Assembly: GCF_900104815.1 (NCBI RefSeq)
Contig: NZ_FNTD01000004.1
Coordinates: forward strand, 868,001 to 932,000
Direction: 5' to 3'
Source: Streptomyces misionensis
GTDB taxonomy: Bacteria; Actinomycetota; Actinomycetes; Streptomycetales; Streptomycetaceae
DNA length: 64,000 nt
The position numbers and the translations under genes were made by a program. The notes under the pieces are model-generated. The model was not told the DNA's origin. It did no database searches and was given only the letters and a program-made list of their open reading frames with translations. Below are positions 41,128-50,725 of this stretch, one piece after another (position 1 is the first letter of the stretch; each line of letters opens with the position of its first letter).

Positions 41128-42744
41128 ATGCTGGCCAAGCTGTGCTCACGGTACGCCGTGCGGCGCTGTGCGGGTACCGGAGTCCTCGCCCTGGCGCTGC
41201 TCGGCTCCGCCCTGCCCGCGACCGCGGCGCCCGCCGCACCGCGGGGCCCCGACCTCACCCGGTTCTACCGGCAGCAGGTGGCCTGGGGCGCCTGCGCGGG
41301 CCCGGAGATGCCGAGGGACCTCCAGTGCGGAAAGGTGACGGTCCCGCTCGACTACGCCAGGCCGGAGGTCGGCACGCTCGACATCGCGCTGGCCCGCTAC
41401 CGCGCCACGGGCGCCTCGCACCATTCCGTGGTGCTGAACTTCGGCGGCCCCGGAGGCGCGGGCATCGACGAACTGGCGTACGACGGCAGGCAGTTCATGG
41501 ATCTGACCAACGGCTACGACGTGGTCACCTTCGACCCCCGCGGCGTCGGCCGCTCCTCCCCCGTCAGCTGTGGCGACGACGACCAGGCGGCGGGCGTCGC
41601 CGGGGACGCCGACCTCGCGCATCCCCAGGCGCTGCTGCGGCAGTTGCGGCGCGCCGCCGCCGCGTGCGCCCGCAGTTCCGGTGCGGTGCTGCCGTACATA
41701 GGGACGGTGAACGCCTCCCGGGACCTGGACGTCATCCGGCAGGCCCTCGGCGAGAAGAAGCTGAACTATCTGGGCTTCTCCTACGGGACGCGGCTGGGCG
41801 CGGTCTACGCCGCCCAGTTCCCGCACCAGGTCGGCCGGATGGCCCTGGACGGCGTGGACACCCTGACCGAGTCGCTCGCGGAGCAGGGGATCGCGGGCGC
41901 GCAGGGGCAGCAGGCGGCGCTGGACGACTTCCTGGACTGGTGTGCGGGGAACGCCGGCTGTCCGTTCGGGCAGGACCGGCGCGCGGCCGGCGACGAGGTG
42001 GTCCGGCTGGTGCGCTCGCTGGACCGGCGCCCGGTCACCACGGAGGGCGGCGAGCCGTTCTCCGGCCAGGACCTGGTGGCCGCCCTGGTACAGGGCCTGT
42101 ACAGCAGGACCTCGTGGCCGATGCTGGAGCGGGCGCTGACCTCGGTGACGCGGGACGGCGATCCCCGGGGCATCCTGGCCTTCGCCACCCCCGGCGCGGG
42201 CCTGACGAGGAGCGCGGGCCGCGGCAGTCCGCCGTCCGCCGGCGGTCTGGCCGACCCCGAGGACGTGCCGCCCGACAATCTGCGAGCCGCGCTGATGGCG
42301 ATCAACTGCGCGGACGACCCCGACCGGCCCGGTGCCGCGCGGATCGCCGGGGACCTCAGGCGGCTCGGCGCCGCCTACGACGAGGCGTCCCCGGTCTTCG
42401 GCCGCTACCGGCTCACCCAGCTGCTGATGTGCTACGGCCGTCCCAAGGGCACCGACTTCATCCGCGACCGGGTGAAGGACGTGGACACGGCGCGGATGCT
42501 GCTCGTGGGCACCCGCGGAGACCCGGCGACGCCGTACCCGTGGACGGTGGAGACCGCCCGGCGGCTCGGCCCGTCGGCCGTGGTGCTCGACAACAAGGGC
42601 GACGGCCACACCGGATACGGCTCCTCGGTGTGCGTGCACCGCAGGGTCGACGACTTCCTGCTCTACGGCTCCCTGCCCGCGAACGGCAGTTCGTGCCCCG
42701 CGAACGGGAAGGAGTGGAGCGCCATCCCGGGCCGTACCGGCTGA
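41128..42744 (+). CDS. Secreted alpha/beta hydrolase, tripeptidyl aminopeptidase (Slp/TAP) family
   Basis: 538 aa. A signal peptide (GTGVLALALLGSALPATAAPA) precedes an alpha/beta-hydrolase core: oxyanion NFGGPGGAG, nucleophile in GFSYGTRLG (Ser about 216), Asp in LLVGTRGDPATP and His in GDGHTGYGSS. The C-terminal part is the TAP-like domain (PF08386-type). Members remove tripeptides from secreted proteins, as in Streptomyces Slp/Tap proteases. Start ATG 41128 follows GGGAGG. It is divergent from the chaplin gene, and the DUF4232-like gene follows. Confidence 0.9.
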   Translation: MLAKLCSRYAVRRCAGTGVLALALLGSALPATAAPAAPRGPDLTRFYRQQVAWGACAGPEMPRDLQCGKVTVPLDYARPEVGTLDIALARYRATGASHHSVVLNFGGPGGAGIDELAYDGRQFMDLTNGYDVVTFDPRGVGRSSPVSCGDDDQAAGVAGDADLAHPQALLRQLRRAAAACARSSGAVLPYIGTVNASRDLDVIRQALGEKKLNYLGFSYGTRLGAVYAAQFPHQVGRMALDGVDTLTESLAEQGIAGAQGQQAALDDFLDWCAGNAGCPFGQDRRAAGDEVVRLVRSLDRRPVTTEGGEPFSGQDLVAALVQGLYSRTSWPMLERALTSVTRDGDPRGILAFATPGAGLTRSAGRGSPPSAGGLADPEDVPPDNLRAALMAINCADDPDRPGAARIAGDLRRLGAAYDEASPVFGRYRLTQLLMCYGRPKGTDFIRDRVKDVDTARMLLVGTRGDPATPYPWTVETARRLGPSAVVLDNKGDGHTGYGSSVCVHRRVDDFLLYGSLPANGSSCPANGKEWSAIPGRTG

Positions 42745-42824
42745 ACCGTACCGACCGAACGCACCGACCCATGACGGACGCGGCCGCCGCCCGGCGACCG
42801 TGACCGCGACGGAGGGACACCATC

Positions 42825-43355
42825 ATGCGCATCCGCGCCGCCATCGCTGTACCCGCCGCCTCGGCCGCCGCGGCGGCCCTGCTGCTGACCGCGCCGCCGG
42901 CCCACGCGGCCACCGGGAGCCCGCAGCCGCCGCCCTGCGTCCAGGGCGCGCTGAAGCTGCGGGCGAGCACCGTGCCGGGCCGGCCGACCGTGGTGCGCGT
43001 CAGCGCCACCAACACCAGCGGGCACGCCTGTGCGATCGACCGGGTGCCGCTGGTGACCTTCGGCGGCCTGGACGGGGCGGCGCTGCCGCTGCCGGCCGGC
43101 GGCACGGGGCGGCTGCGGCTGGCGGCGGGCGAGAGCGTGCACGCCGATGTGCGCACCATCGTGCGCACGTCCGATCCGCAGGCCCGCGGGGCGCGGTCGG
43201 TCACCGTCGGCGACTGGGCGGGCCGCTGGGGCCGTGTCTTCGCCCCGGCCCGGCTCGGCACCGGCCCCCAGGTGTCGGTCTGGGAGCCGGTGACGACGTG
43301 GTGGCAGCCCTCGTCGGCGGCCGCGGACCGGGTGCTCGGGCTCAGCCGAGGATGA
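42825..43355 (+). CDS. Secreted DUF4232-like protein
   Basis: 176 aa. Signal peptide (AAIAVPAASAAAAALLLTAP) followed by one beta-sandwich with Cys in QPPPCVQGALKL and GHACAIDRVP, and the ATNTSGHACAIDRVPLVTFGG pattern typical of actinobacterial DUF4232 lipoprotein-like domains. Function unknown. Start ATG 42825, with GGAGGG upstream. Last 14 bp overlap the convergent asparagine synthetase gene. Confidence 0.7.
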   Translation: MRIRAAIAVPAASAAAAALLLTAPPAHAATGSPQPPPCVQGALKLRASTVPGRPTVVRVSATNTSGHACAIDRVPLVTFGGLDGAALPLPAGGTGRLRLAAGESVHADVRTIVRTSDPQARGARSVTVGDWAGRWGRVFAPARLGTGPQVSVWEPVTTWWQPSSAAADRVLGLSRG

Positions 43356-45183
43356 GTTCCGGCTGGTAGATGTCCAGCCACTGCGCGAGGTCCAGGGTCC
43401 GTTCCAGGCCGCGCCGGGCGGCCTGGCTGCTGACCGGGGCCTCGCGTCCGGCGGCCCTCTTCAGCCGGTCCCGGTCCACCAGGTCGAAGATCCGGTGGGA
43501 GGGCCGGGCGAGCAGGTCCTTGGCCTGGTCCTGGAGGGCGCGCGCGTACTGCGGGTCCTGGGTGGACGGGTAGGGGCTCTTGACCCGGTCGTACACCGAC
43601 TGCGGCAGGACGTCCTTGCTGGCCTCGCGCAGCAGGCTCTTCTCCCGGCCGTCGAAGGACTTCAGGGCCCACGGGGTGTTGAACACGTACTCGACCAGGC
43701 GGTGGTCGCAGAACGGCACCCGGACCTCCAGGCCGGTGCGCATGCTCATCCGGTCCTTGCGGTCGAGGAGTATGCGCACGAAGCGGGTCAGGTGCAGGTG
43801 GCAGATCTGCCGCATGCGGAACTCGAAGTCGCTCTCGCCCGCGAGCCGTTCGATGCCGGCGATGGCCGTGCGGTAGCCGTCGGCTATGTATCCCTCCAGG
43901 TCCAGGGACTTGCCCACGTCGGTGCGGAGCATGTCGGAGTCGTCGCCGAAGTGCCGGCCGAAGCGCACCAGCCAGGGGAAGGTGTCGGCGCGGCGGGCGT
44001 CCTCGTCGAAGAACTGGAGGTAGCCGCCGAAGACCTCGTCGGCGGACTCGCCGGACAGGGCCACCGTGGACTTCTGCCGGATGGCGCGGAACAGGAGCAG
44101 CAGCGAGGCGTCCATGTCGCCGAAGCCGGCCGGCAGGTCGCGGGCGCGGATGACCTGCTCGCGCACGGCGGGGTCGGCGAGGGCCTGCGCGTCGAGCACG
44201 ATGTCCTGGTGGTCGGTGCCGGCGAGTCGGGCCACGTCGTGCACGAAGGGGGTGTCCGGGGTGCCGCGCAGTTCGTCGGCGACGAAGTTCTCGGCCTGGC
44301 CGACGAAGTCGACGGCGAAGCTGCGCACCTTCTCGCCCTGGTCGGCCAGTTGCCGGGCGGCGAGCGCGGTCATCGCGGACGAGTCGAGGCCGCCGGAGAG
44401 CAGGGTGCAGCGGGGCACGTCGGCGACGAGTTGGCGGCGCACGATGTCGTCGAGGAGGGTGCGCACGGTGGCGATGGTGGTGTCCCGGTCGTCCTCGTGC
44501 GGGCGGGTCTCCAGGCGCCAGTAGACGCGGGTGGACAGTCCGGAGCGGTCGACGGTGACGACCGTGCCGGGCTCCACCTCGCGCATCCCGTCCCAGACGG
44601 CGTGCCCCGGGGTCTTGATCAGCACGAGCAGTTCGCGCAGGCCGTCGAGGGTCACGCGGGGGCGGACCAGCGGGTTGGCGAGGATCGCCTTGGGCTCGGA
44701 GCCGAACAGCACGCCGTCGGGGGTCCGGTAGTAGTAGAACGGCTTGATGCCCATGCGGTCGCGGATCATGACGAGCTTGTCGCGGCGGCCGTCCCAGATG
44801 GCGAACGCGTACATGCCGTTGAGGCGTTCGGCGAGCGCGTCGCCCCACTCCACGTAGGCGTGCAGCACCACCTCGGTGTCGGAGTCGGTGGTGAACCGGT
44901 GGCCGCGGTCCGTCAGTTCGCGGCGCAGCTCGGTGAAGTTGTAGGTCTCCCCGGAGTAGACCAGCGCGACGGTGCCCTCGGGCGTGTCGAGGGACATCGG
45001 CTGGCGGCCGCCGGGAAGGTCGATGATGGCGAGCCGGCGGTGCCCCAGGGCGGCGGGGCCCTCGGCCCAGACGCCGCGGTCGTCCGGGCCGCGGCAGGCC
45101 ATCGTCTCGGTCATCGCATCCAATGTGGTGGCCTCGGCGGTCAGGTCACGGTCGAAGGAGACCCACCCGGTGATGCCGCACAT
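43342..45183 (-). CDS. asnB: Asparagine synthetase (glutamine-hydrolysing)
   Basis: 613 aa. N-terminal Ntn glutaminase with the catalytic Cys as residue 2 (MCGITGWVSF) and YSGETYNFTELR, followed by the ATP-pyrophosphatase synthase domain with the PP-loop LLSGGLDSSAM (about 240). It converts aspartate, glutamine and ATP to asparagine. The ribosome binding site AGGAGGT is excellent. Streptomyces usually have several AsnB paralogues, some tied to natural products or cell-wall amidation (LtsA), so the exact role here is uncertain. The 415-bp upstream region is the largest gap in the window. Confidence 0.92.
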   Translation of the reverse strand: MCGITGWVSFDRDLTAEATTLDAMTETMACRGPDDRGVWAEGPAALGHRRLAIIDLPGGRQPMSLDTPEGTVALVYSGETYNFTELRRELTDRGHRFTTDSDTEVVLHAYVEWGDALAERLNGMYAFAIWDGRRDKLVMIRDRMGIKPFYYYRTPDGVLFGSEPKAILANPLVRPRVTLDGLRELLVLIKTPGHAVWDGMREVEPGTVVTVDRSGLSTRVYWRLETRPHEDDRDTTIATVRTLLDDIVRRQLVADVPRCTLLSGGLDSSAMTALAARQLADQGEKVRSFAVDFVGQAENFVADELRGTPDTPFVHDVARLAGTDHQDIVLDAQALADPAVREQVIRARDLPAGFGDMDASLLLLFRAIRQKSTVALSGESADEVFGGYLQFFDEDARRADTFPWLVRFGRHFGDDSDMLRTDVGKSLDLEGYIADGYRTAIAGIERLAGESDFEFRMRQICHLHLTRFVRILLDRKDRMSMRTGLEVRVPFCDHRLVEYVFNTPWALKSFDGREKSLLREASKDVLPQSVYDRVKSPYPSTQDPQYARALQDQAKDLLARPSHRIFDLVDRDRLKRAAGREAPVSSQAARRGLERTLDLAQWLDIYQPELILG

Positions 45184-45598
45184 GCGCTACCTCCTGCCTC
45201 CGGACGGCCTCCGGTACCCCGCTCACCTGTGCTTTCGCGGTGGCCGGGGGTCGGCCGGCGAACCAGTTGTATCGAGCACCTATATAACGAGCGTCCGTCA
45301 CCGGACGCCGCCGGTCAACGTCGCCGTAACACGGCCGGAACCTCCCGGCCGATGATTTCGGCCGCTTTTTGCCTCCGCGAAATGCCAGAACGGCCATACT
45401 GTCGCCGCGCAGCCGACAGGAACCGGCCACAGGCAAAAAGTTCCCCAAACGTACGTTCGCTCATGGCTTCGCAGTCAGAAACCATCCCGGCACCTCCACG
45501 GTCCGGCCACCGCGCGCCGCCGACGACCGCGGACGGTGGCACCAGAAGTCCCGAATACCCCGAATGCCGTACATGTGAATCAGCCCTATGGTGCTGTC
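45184..45598. other. 415-bp divergent intergenic region with a long-range inverted repeat
   Basis: Contains CTTTTTGCCT (45365-45374) and AGGCAAAAAG (45431-45440), a perfect 10-bp inverted repeat with a 56-nt spacer, which is striking in a region of otherwise high GC. A TATATA stretch at 45281-45286 could belong to the asnB promoter on the - strand, but I find no -35 at the right distance. ORFs in the gap show no coding bias. Confidence 0.45.
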
Positions 45599-46693
45599 AT
45601 GGAGCACGCACTGAGTCCCGCAACCCTTGCCGAACTGCGGCGCCCGCGGCCCTATCCGGCGGTGTCCGTGCTGACCCCGACGCATCGCCGGGGCGCCGGG
45701 AGCGACCAGGATCCGGTCCGGCTGCGCAATGTGGTGGCCGAGGCCAGGAAGCGCCTGGAGGCCGATCCGTCCGTGACCCGCGAGCGGCGCGCGGACGTCG
45801 ACGCCCAGCTCGACCGGGCGCTCGCCGAGGTGGATCTCACCCATGCCGAGGACGGCCTGGTGATCTTCGCGGCGCCGGGTGAGCACCAGGTCTGGTCGCT
45901 GGCCCGCAGCGTCCCCGAGCGCGTGGTGCTCGCGGACACCTTCCTCACCCGCAATCTGGTCGCCGCCCAGGTGTCCGAGCGGCCGTTCTGGGTGCTGTCG
46001 GTCTCGGCCGACCGGGTCACCCTGTGGAGCGGCGGCGTGGACCGGGTGGTGGAGGACCACGCCGGGGGCTTCCCGCTGATCCGCAACCGGGAGAACTTCG
46101 ACGCCGAGCGGCAGGAACGCATCGGCGATCTGCCGAGCACCTTCCGCGACGAGGGCACCCGCCAGTTCCTGCGCGAGGTGGACACCGCGATGGCCGCGGT
46201 CCTGCGCGAGCAGCCGCGTCGCCTCTACGTCACCGGGGAACGGGCGGCACTCTCCTTCCTGGACGAGGTGGGCAGCGTCGCGAAGGACGCCGTGCACGTG
46301 GCGCACGGCGGGCTCGCCCACTCCGGTCCGGACGCCGTGTGGCAGGCCATCCGTCCGGTGCTGGAGGAGGAGGCCGCGAAGGACACCGACAGCGTGGTCC
46401 GGGAGCTGACCTCCGCGCGCGGTCACCGCACCTTCGCGGCCGGTCTGGACGAGCTGTGGCAGAGCGCCCGGGAGGGCCGGGTGCGGCTGCTCGCCGTGGA
46501 GGAGGGCTTCCGCGTGGTGGCCCGCGACGACGGCGACCACCTGGTGCCGGCCGAGCCCGGCGACCTGGACGCCCGCGACGACATCGTGGACGAGATCGTG
46601 GAGCAGTGCCTGGAGACCGGCGCCGAGGTCCGCTTCGTGCCCGACGGCACGCTGGGCGAGGCGGACGGGATCGCGGGGGTGCTGCGGTTCTGA
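45599..46693 (+). CDS. BaeRF3-type protein (bacterial archaeo-eukaryotic release factor family)
   Basis: 364 aa. The N-terminal YPAVSVLTPTHRR, the ALAEVDLTHAEDGLVIFAAPGEHQVWSL core and the VVLADTFLTRNLV continuation match the baeRF family, actinobacterial relatives of eRF1/Pelota domains thought to act in translation stress or ribosome rescue; the Gly-Gly-Gln loop of true release factors is not present. Start ATG 45599 lacks a Shine-Dalgarno; TATGGT 7 nt upstream would suit a leaderless transcript. Function in detail unknown. A strong hairpin follows the stop. Confidence 0.78.
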   Translation: MEHALSPATLAELRRPRPYPAVSVLTPTHRRGAGSDQDPVRLRNVVAEARKRLEADPSVTRERRADVDAQLDRALAEVDLTHAEDGLVIFAAPGEHQVWSLARSVPERVVLADTFLTRNLVAAQVSERPFWVLSVSADRVTLWSGGVDRVVEDHAGGFPLIRNRENFDAERQERIGDLPSTFRDEGTRQFLREVDTAMAAVLREQPRRLYVTGERAALSFLDEVGSVAKDAVHVAHGGLAHSGPDAVWQAIRPVLEEEAAKDTDSVVRELTSARGHRTFAAGLDELWQSAREGRVRLLAVEEGFRVVARDDGDHLVPAEPGDLDARDDIVDEIVEQCLETGAEVRFVPDGTLGEADGIAGVLRF

Positions 46694-46714
46694 CCCTTGG
46701 GCCGGGGCTTGAGA

Positions 46715-46769
46715 GCGCGCTCCCCCCTCGACGTACGCTACGCGTGATCGTCGAGGCGAGGGAGCGCGC
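46715..46769 (+). promoter_or_regulatory. Two-segment hairpin burying the ribosome binding site of the oxidoreductase gene
   Basis: GCGCGCTCCC (46715-46724) pairs with GGGAGCGCGC (46760-46769), and CCTCGACG (46726-46733) with CGTCGAGG (46749-46756), giving 18 bp around a small internal loop and a 15-nt apical loop. The Shine-Dalgarno GGGAG of the gene at 46772 is in the 3' arm. The left arm is also a GAGCGCGCTC palindrome (46713-46722), similar to LacI-family operators. It may end transcription of the upstream gene. Confidence 0.65.
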
Positions 46770-46771
46770 GC

Positions 46772-47797
46772 ATGGGTGAGCCGCTGGGTGTGGCGGTGCT
46801 GGGGGCCGGGCACATGGGGGCCGATCACATACGGCGCCTGGACCGGGTGGTCAGCGGCGCCCGGGTCGCGGCCGTCGCCGACCCCGACGCCGAGCGGGCC
46901 GCGGCGGCGGTGGCGGGGCTCGCCGGCGTCACCGTGCACACCGATCCCGAGGCCGCCCTCGACGCGCCCGGCGTGGACGCCGTGCTGATCGCCTCCCCCG
47001 GCCCCGCCCACGAGACCGCGCTGCTCGTCGCGTTCGCGCGGAACCTGCCCGTGCTGTGCGAGAAGCCCATGGTGCCGGACTCGGCCGGCGCGCTGCGGGT
47101 CGTGGAGGCGGAGGCCCGGCTCGGGCGGCGACTGGCGCAGATCGGGTTCATGCGCCGCTACGACGCCGAGTACCGGCGGCTGAAGGCGCTGCTGGACGGG
47201 GGCACGCTCGGCCGCCCGCTGATGCTGCACTGCGTCCACCGCAACGTGTCCTCGCCGCCCGGCTTCACCAGCGCCCAGCTGATCAACAGCTCCGTCTCGC
47301 ACGAGATCGACGCGGCCCGCTGGCTGCTCGGCGAGGAACTGACCGCGGTGACCGTGCGCCGCCCGGTGTCCTCCGCGGGCGCGCCCGCGGGACTGGTCGA
47401 TCCGCAGTTCGTGCTCTTCGAGACCGAGCGGGGCGCCCTGGTCGACGTCGAGGTCTTCGTCAACTGCGGCTTCGGCTACCAGGTGCGCTGCGAGGCGGTG
47501 TGCGAGGCGGGCTCCGCGCGGATCGGCGAGGACCACTCCATGCTGGTCACCACGGCCGCGAGCGCCCGCCGGGAGGTGGCGCGGGACTATCTCGTGCGCT
47601 TCGCCGACGCCTACGACCGCGAGGTGCAGGACTGGGTCGACGCCACCCGGGCCGGACGGGTCACCGGGCCCGGCGCCTGGGACGGCTACGCCGCCTCCGT
47701 CGTCGCGGAGGCGGGGGTCCGGGCGCTGGAGGGCGGTGACCGGGTGGCCGTCGAACTCGCCCCGCGCCCGGACCTGTACGCCGAGGTCAGCCGCTGA
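46772..47797 (+). CDS. Gfo/Idh/MocA family oxidoreductase
   Basis: 341 aa. The N-terminal Rossmann fold has [11 protein letters not shown] (G-x-G-x-x-G) and the family's E-K-P motif ([10 protein letters not shown], Lys catalytic); the C-terminal alpha/beta domain carries [13 protein letters not shown] (Asp and His of the active site). It most resembles myo-inositol 2-dehydrogenase-type enzymes that oxidise sugar or inositol hydroxyls with NAD(P). Start ATG 46772. Regulation may involve the hairpin and GAGCGCGCTC palindrome upstream. The last 11 bp overlap the convergent phospholipase gene. Confidence 0.9.
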   Translation: MGEPLGVAVLGAGHMGADHIRRLDRVVSGARVAAVADPDAERAAAAVAGLAGVTVHTDPEAALDAPGVDAVLIASPGPAHETALLVAFARNLPVLCEKPMVPDSAGALRVVEAEARLGRRLAQIGFMRRYDAEYRRLKALLDGGTLGRPLMLHCVHRNVSSPPGFTSAQLINSSVSHEIDAARWLLGEELTAVTVRRPVSSAGAPAGLVDPQFVLFETERGALVDVEVFVNCGFGYQVRCEAVCEAGSARIGEDHSMLVTTAASARREVARDYLVRFADAYDREVQDWVDATRAGRVTGPGAWDGYAASVVAEAGVRALEGGDRVAVELAPRPDLYAEVSR

Positions 47798-49811
47798 CGC
47801 TGGGGGCGCCGGTCTCCAGGTGGCCGGTGAACCGGCGCGACCAGGTCGTGTCCGAGTCGACGGTCACCGTGAAGTCGTACCAGCCGTCGGTGTACGCGAC
47901 GGCGTTGAAGAAGTCCTCCGCGAAGGCTCCGGCGGCCACGGTGTAGGTCCAGGGACCGTCGCCGCGGTAGTGGCCCGACGTGATGGTGAAGGTCACCGGC
48001 GCGCTGCCGGAGTTGGCCATCCGGAAGTAGACGGCGAGCTTCCCGGTGCCCGGCTCGACCGCGTAACGGGTGCTCACCTCGGCGGACTTGCCCGCCTTGG
48101 TGGCGTCGCCCCGGAAGCGGCGCAGGAATCGGTTGGGGCCGACCATGGTCAGGTCGTACTTGCCGTCGCCGTAGCCGGAGCCGATGTTGAAGTAGTCGGA
48201 GGCGGTGCCGCCCGCGTCGACCGTGTACTGCCAGGGCGTGGTGTCGCGGTAGGCGTTGGGGTGGATGGAGAAGTGGGCCGCCCGGGTGGCGGGCGCGCCC
48301 TGGTTGGTCATCACGAACCAGGCCAGGATCTTGCCGCCCGAGCCGAACTCCAGCCGGTCCAGGTACCCGCCCGGCTGGTACGGCAGCGCCCGGGCCGGCC
48401 GGGTGCCGGGTTCCTGGGCGGGCAGGGCGTTGTCCGTGGGCACCGGGTTGGGCAGCGAGGTGCAGTTGCCGATGCCGATGACGCTGGTCGCGGGCAGGGA
48501 CACCGGGCCGTTCACCGGGTGGGCGAAGTCGAACACGCCGGTGAGGTCGCCGCTCACCTTGCGCCGCCAGTCGCTGATGTTGGGGCAGGTGGCGGGCGTG
48601 CCGAGGGCTGCCGTCCAGGTCTCCAGGAAGCGCAGCACCGAGGTGTGCTCGAAGACCTCCGAGGAGACCCAGCCGCCGCGTGTCCAGGGCGATATGACGA
48701 TCATCGGGACACGGAAGCCGAGGCCGTACGGTACTCCGTTCAGGAACTCGCCGGCCGTGCCGGCGGGCGGGGACGGCGGGGGCACGTGGTCGAAGTAGCC
48801 GTCGTTCTCGTCGTAGTTGAGGAACAGTACGGTGGAGTCGAAGACCTCCTCGTCGGCGGCGAGGGCCTGGTAGACGAGGTTGACGAAGTGGGCGCCGTCG
48901 CCGGGCGGGGCGTAGGGGTGCTCGGAGAAGGCCTGGTTGGCCACCACCCAGGAGACCTGCGGCAGGGTGCCCGCCAGCACGTCGGCCTTGATGGCGGCGG
49001 CGATGTCGTCCGGGGTGGAGCCGGTCGCCTTCGGCACGGAGGACATCCCCCGGTCGTACAGCGGGTCGCCCGGCTTGGCGCTCGCGAACCTGCTGAAGTA
49101 CGCGCAGCCGTTGTCGCCGTAGTTGTCGGCGGCGTTCTGGTAGACCTTCCAGCTCACGCCGGCGGCCTGGAGCGACTCCGCGTAGGTCTGCCAGGTCAGA
49201 CCGGACTCGTCGCCGCCGTCGTTGCTGGAGGAGTCGACCTTGCCGCTCCACAGGTAGGTGCGGTTGGGGCCGGTGGCGCTCAGCGTGGAGCAGAAGTAGG
49301 CGTCGCAGATGGTGTAGTTGTCGGCGAGCGCGTAGTGGAACGGGATGTCCGAGCGGTCCAGGTAGCCGAGCGAGCGGACGTTGCCGACGCCCGCGACCCA
49401 GTTGTCCAGGCGGCCCTTGTTCCACGCGGAGTGCTGCGAGGACCAGGAGTGCGGCAGGTCGCCGTTGCACTGGGCGAGGGTCTCGCCGTCCTTGCCGCCC
49501 GCCGACGGGGTGGAGCTGAGCTTCCACGGGTACTGGCGGCTCAGCAGGTTCGGCTGGTTGAAGACCGAGTAGCCGCCGGAGAGGGTGATGCCGCTGCGGT
49601 CGCCGAAGCCGCGTACGCCCTTCAGCCGGCCGAAGTAGTGGTCGAAACTGCGGTTCTCCTGCATGAGGATCACCACGTGCTTGACGTCCTTGATCGTGCC
49701 GGTCGCCGTGGTGGCGGCCGCCGCGGCCGGGCGTGTGGTGGCGCCCAGCGCCACCCCCGCCGCCACGGAAGCGCCCAGCCCCACGAATCCCCTTCGGCTG
49801 ATCGGTGTCAT
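47787..49811 (-). CDS. Tat-exported phospholipase C, phosphocholine-specific
   Basis: 674 aa. A twin-arginine signal ([18 protein letters not shown]) precedes the phosphoesterase domain with the nucleophile region [28 protein letters not shown] metal sites ([13 protein letters not shown]) and [15 protein letters not shown] (metal His/Asp). Two C-terminal DUF756 beta domains follow (about 480-565 and 585-670). It hydrolyses phosphatidylcholine or sphingomyelin outside the cell. Start ATG 49811 with GAGGG upstream. Convergent with the oxidoreductase gene. Confidence 0.93.
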   Translation of the reverse strand: MTPISRRGFVGLGASVAAGVALGATTRPAAAAATTATGTIKDVKHVVILMQENRSFDHYFGRLKGVRGFGDRSGITLSGGYSVFNQPNLLSRQYPWKLSSTPSAGGKDGETLAQCNGDLPHSWSSQHSAWNKGRLDNWVAGVGNVRSLGYLDRSDIPFHYALADNYTICDAYFCSTLSATGPNRTYLWSGKVDSSSNDGGDESGLTWQTYAESLQAAGVSWKVYQNAADNYGDNGCAYFSRFASAKPGDPLYDRGMSSVPKATGSTPDDIAAAIKADVLAGTLPQVSWVVANQAFSEHPYAPPGDGAHFVNLVYQALAADEEVFDSTVLFLNYDENDGYFDHVPPPSPPAGTAGEFLNGVPYGLGFRVPMIVISPWTRGGWVSSEVFEHTSVLRFLETWTAALGTPATCPNISDWRRKVSGDLTGVFDFAHPVNGPVSLPATSVIGIGNCTSLPNPVPTDNALPAQEPGTRPARALPYQPGGYLDRLEFGSGGKILAWFVMTNQGAPATRAAHFSIHPNAYRDTTPWQYTVDAGGTASDYFNIGSGYGDGKYDLTMVGPNRFLRRFRGDATKAGKSAEVSTRYAVEPGTGKLAVYFRMANSGSAPVTFTITSGHYRGDGPWTYTVAAGAFAEDFFNAVAYTDGWYDFTVTVDSDTTWSRRFTGHLETGAPSVSG

Positions 49812-49962
49812 TCGCCCGCCCTCGGTCACGGGAGTGCCCCAGCGGCACACCGCGGGCCAGGGTGCCCGTGCCGGCCGGCAGCGTCCATACCCGTGCGGTG
49901 AGGTGAAGGTGAACAATGTTCAAAGATGCCGCCCGGTCGCGCGGGGCTCCCGGGGAAGCCGC

Positions 49963-50376
49963 TCACACCCCGCCGAACAGGGCCGTCAGTCCCCGTTCCA
50001 CCACCGCCGCCATGTCCTCCTGTCCCGCCGCCACCACCCCGTAGCTGCGCACCAGGAAGCGGCGCAGGGTCGTGGTGGGGAACTGGAGCAGGGCGAGACC
50101 GTAGGGCGAATGGAACTCCAGTACGGTCCGGGTGCGGCCGTACGGCCAGATCTGGACGTCACCGCGCCCGGCCGGACTGCGCAGCCCCTGGTCCAGCAGG
50201 GACCGCGCGAAGGTCCAGCTGACGTCCTCGCCGTCCAGGGCGGCCTCCGCCGGGAAGTCCACGAAGACGGCGAGGGGATCGCGCGCGATGTAGCGCAGGG
50301 TGGCCGTGACGGGGATCTCCCGGTCCTCCGCGGTGATCAGCCGGGCGAGCGCGGGTAGTTCGATGGTGGTCTCCAT
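49963..50376 (-). CDS. SsgA-like sporulation/cell division regulator (SALP)
   Basis: 137 aa. The RYIARDPLAVFVDFPAE, VSWTFARSLLDQGL and GRGDVQIWPYG segments are the SALP core; the C-terminal helix (LRRFLVRSYGVVAAGQEDMAAVV) is diverged. It regulates septum site selection or spore-wall assembly by family role. It starts ATG 50376, is divergent from the SpoIIE phosphatase gene across 349 bp, and has only a weak AAGG upstream. Together with the gene at 12612 it makes two SALPs in this window. Confidence 0.88.
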   Translation of the reverse strand: METTIELPALARLITAEDREIPVTATLRYIARDPLAVFVDFPAEAALDGEDVSWTFARSLLDQGLRSPAGRGDVQIWPYGRTRTVLEFHSPYGLALLQFPTTTLRRFLVRSYGVVAAGQEDMAAVVERGLTALFGGV

Positions 50377-50725
50377 GCCTTTAAGGAGTCCGCCGGGGCC
50401 TCTCGCATGCCGCCAAATCCGGTCAGAGTTCGATGGGTACAGGCCGGACCCGGTCATCGGGGAGCACGGCGCCGTCGAACAAACGGTTGACTGCGCTTCC
50501 GGAGGGCTGACCTGTACGTCAACTCCCGTATTTTTCCTACGGCTTGGCGGCTTCACCGGCGCGTCGGCGCCGTGCGGGGACCGTCGGGGGAAGACTCTGG
50601 CATATGCCGGAAGCACCACCGTATCGTGTGTTGCCAAATCCCTTACGGGGCGTCGCGCACTGTGCGACAGTCGTTGCGGTCCCCGTCCCGCAGGCCTTGC
50701 CGTCCCCCTCTTCTCGGAGTGCGAA
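50377..50725. other. 349-bp divergent region between SALP and SpoIIE genes
   Basis: A GGGTAC hexamer (50435-50440) resembles a SigB-type -10, but no GNNT lies 14-16 nt upstream. A TTGACT hexamer near 50486 has no -10 partner. A TGAC-N6-GTCA dyad follows it. I see no ORF with coding bias. Confidence 0.4.
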
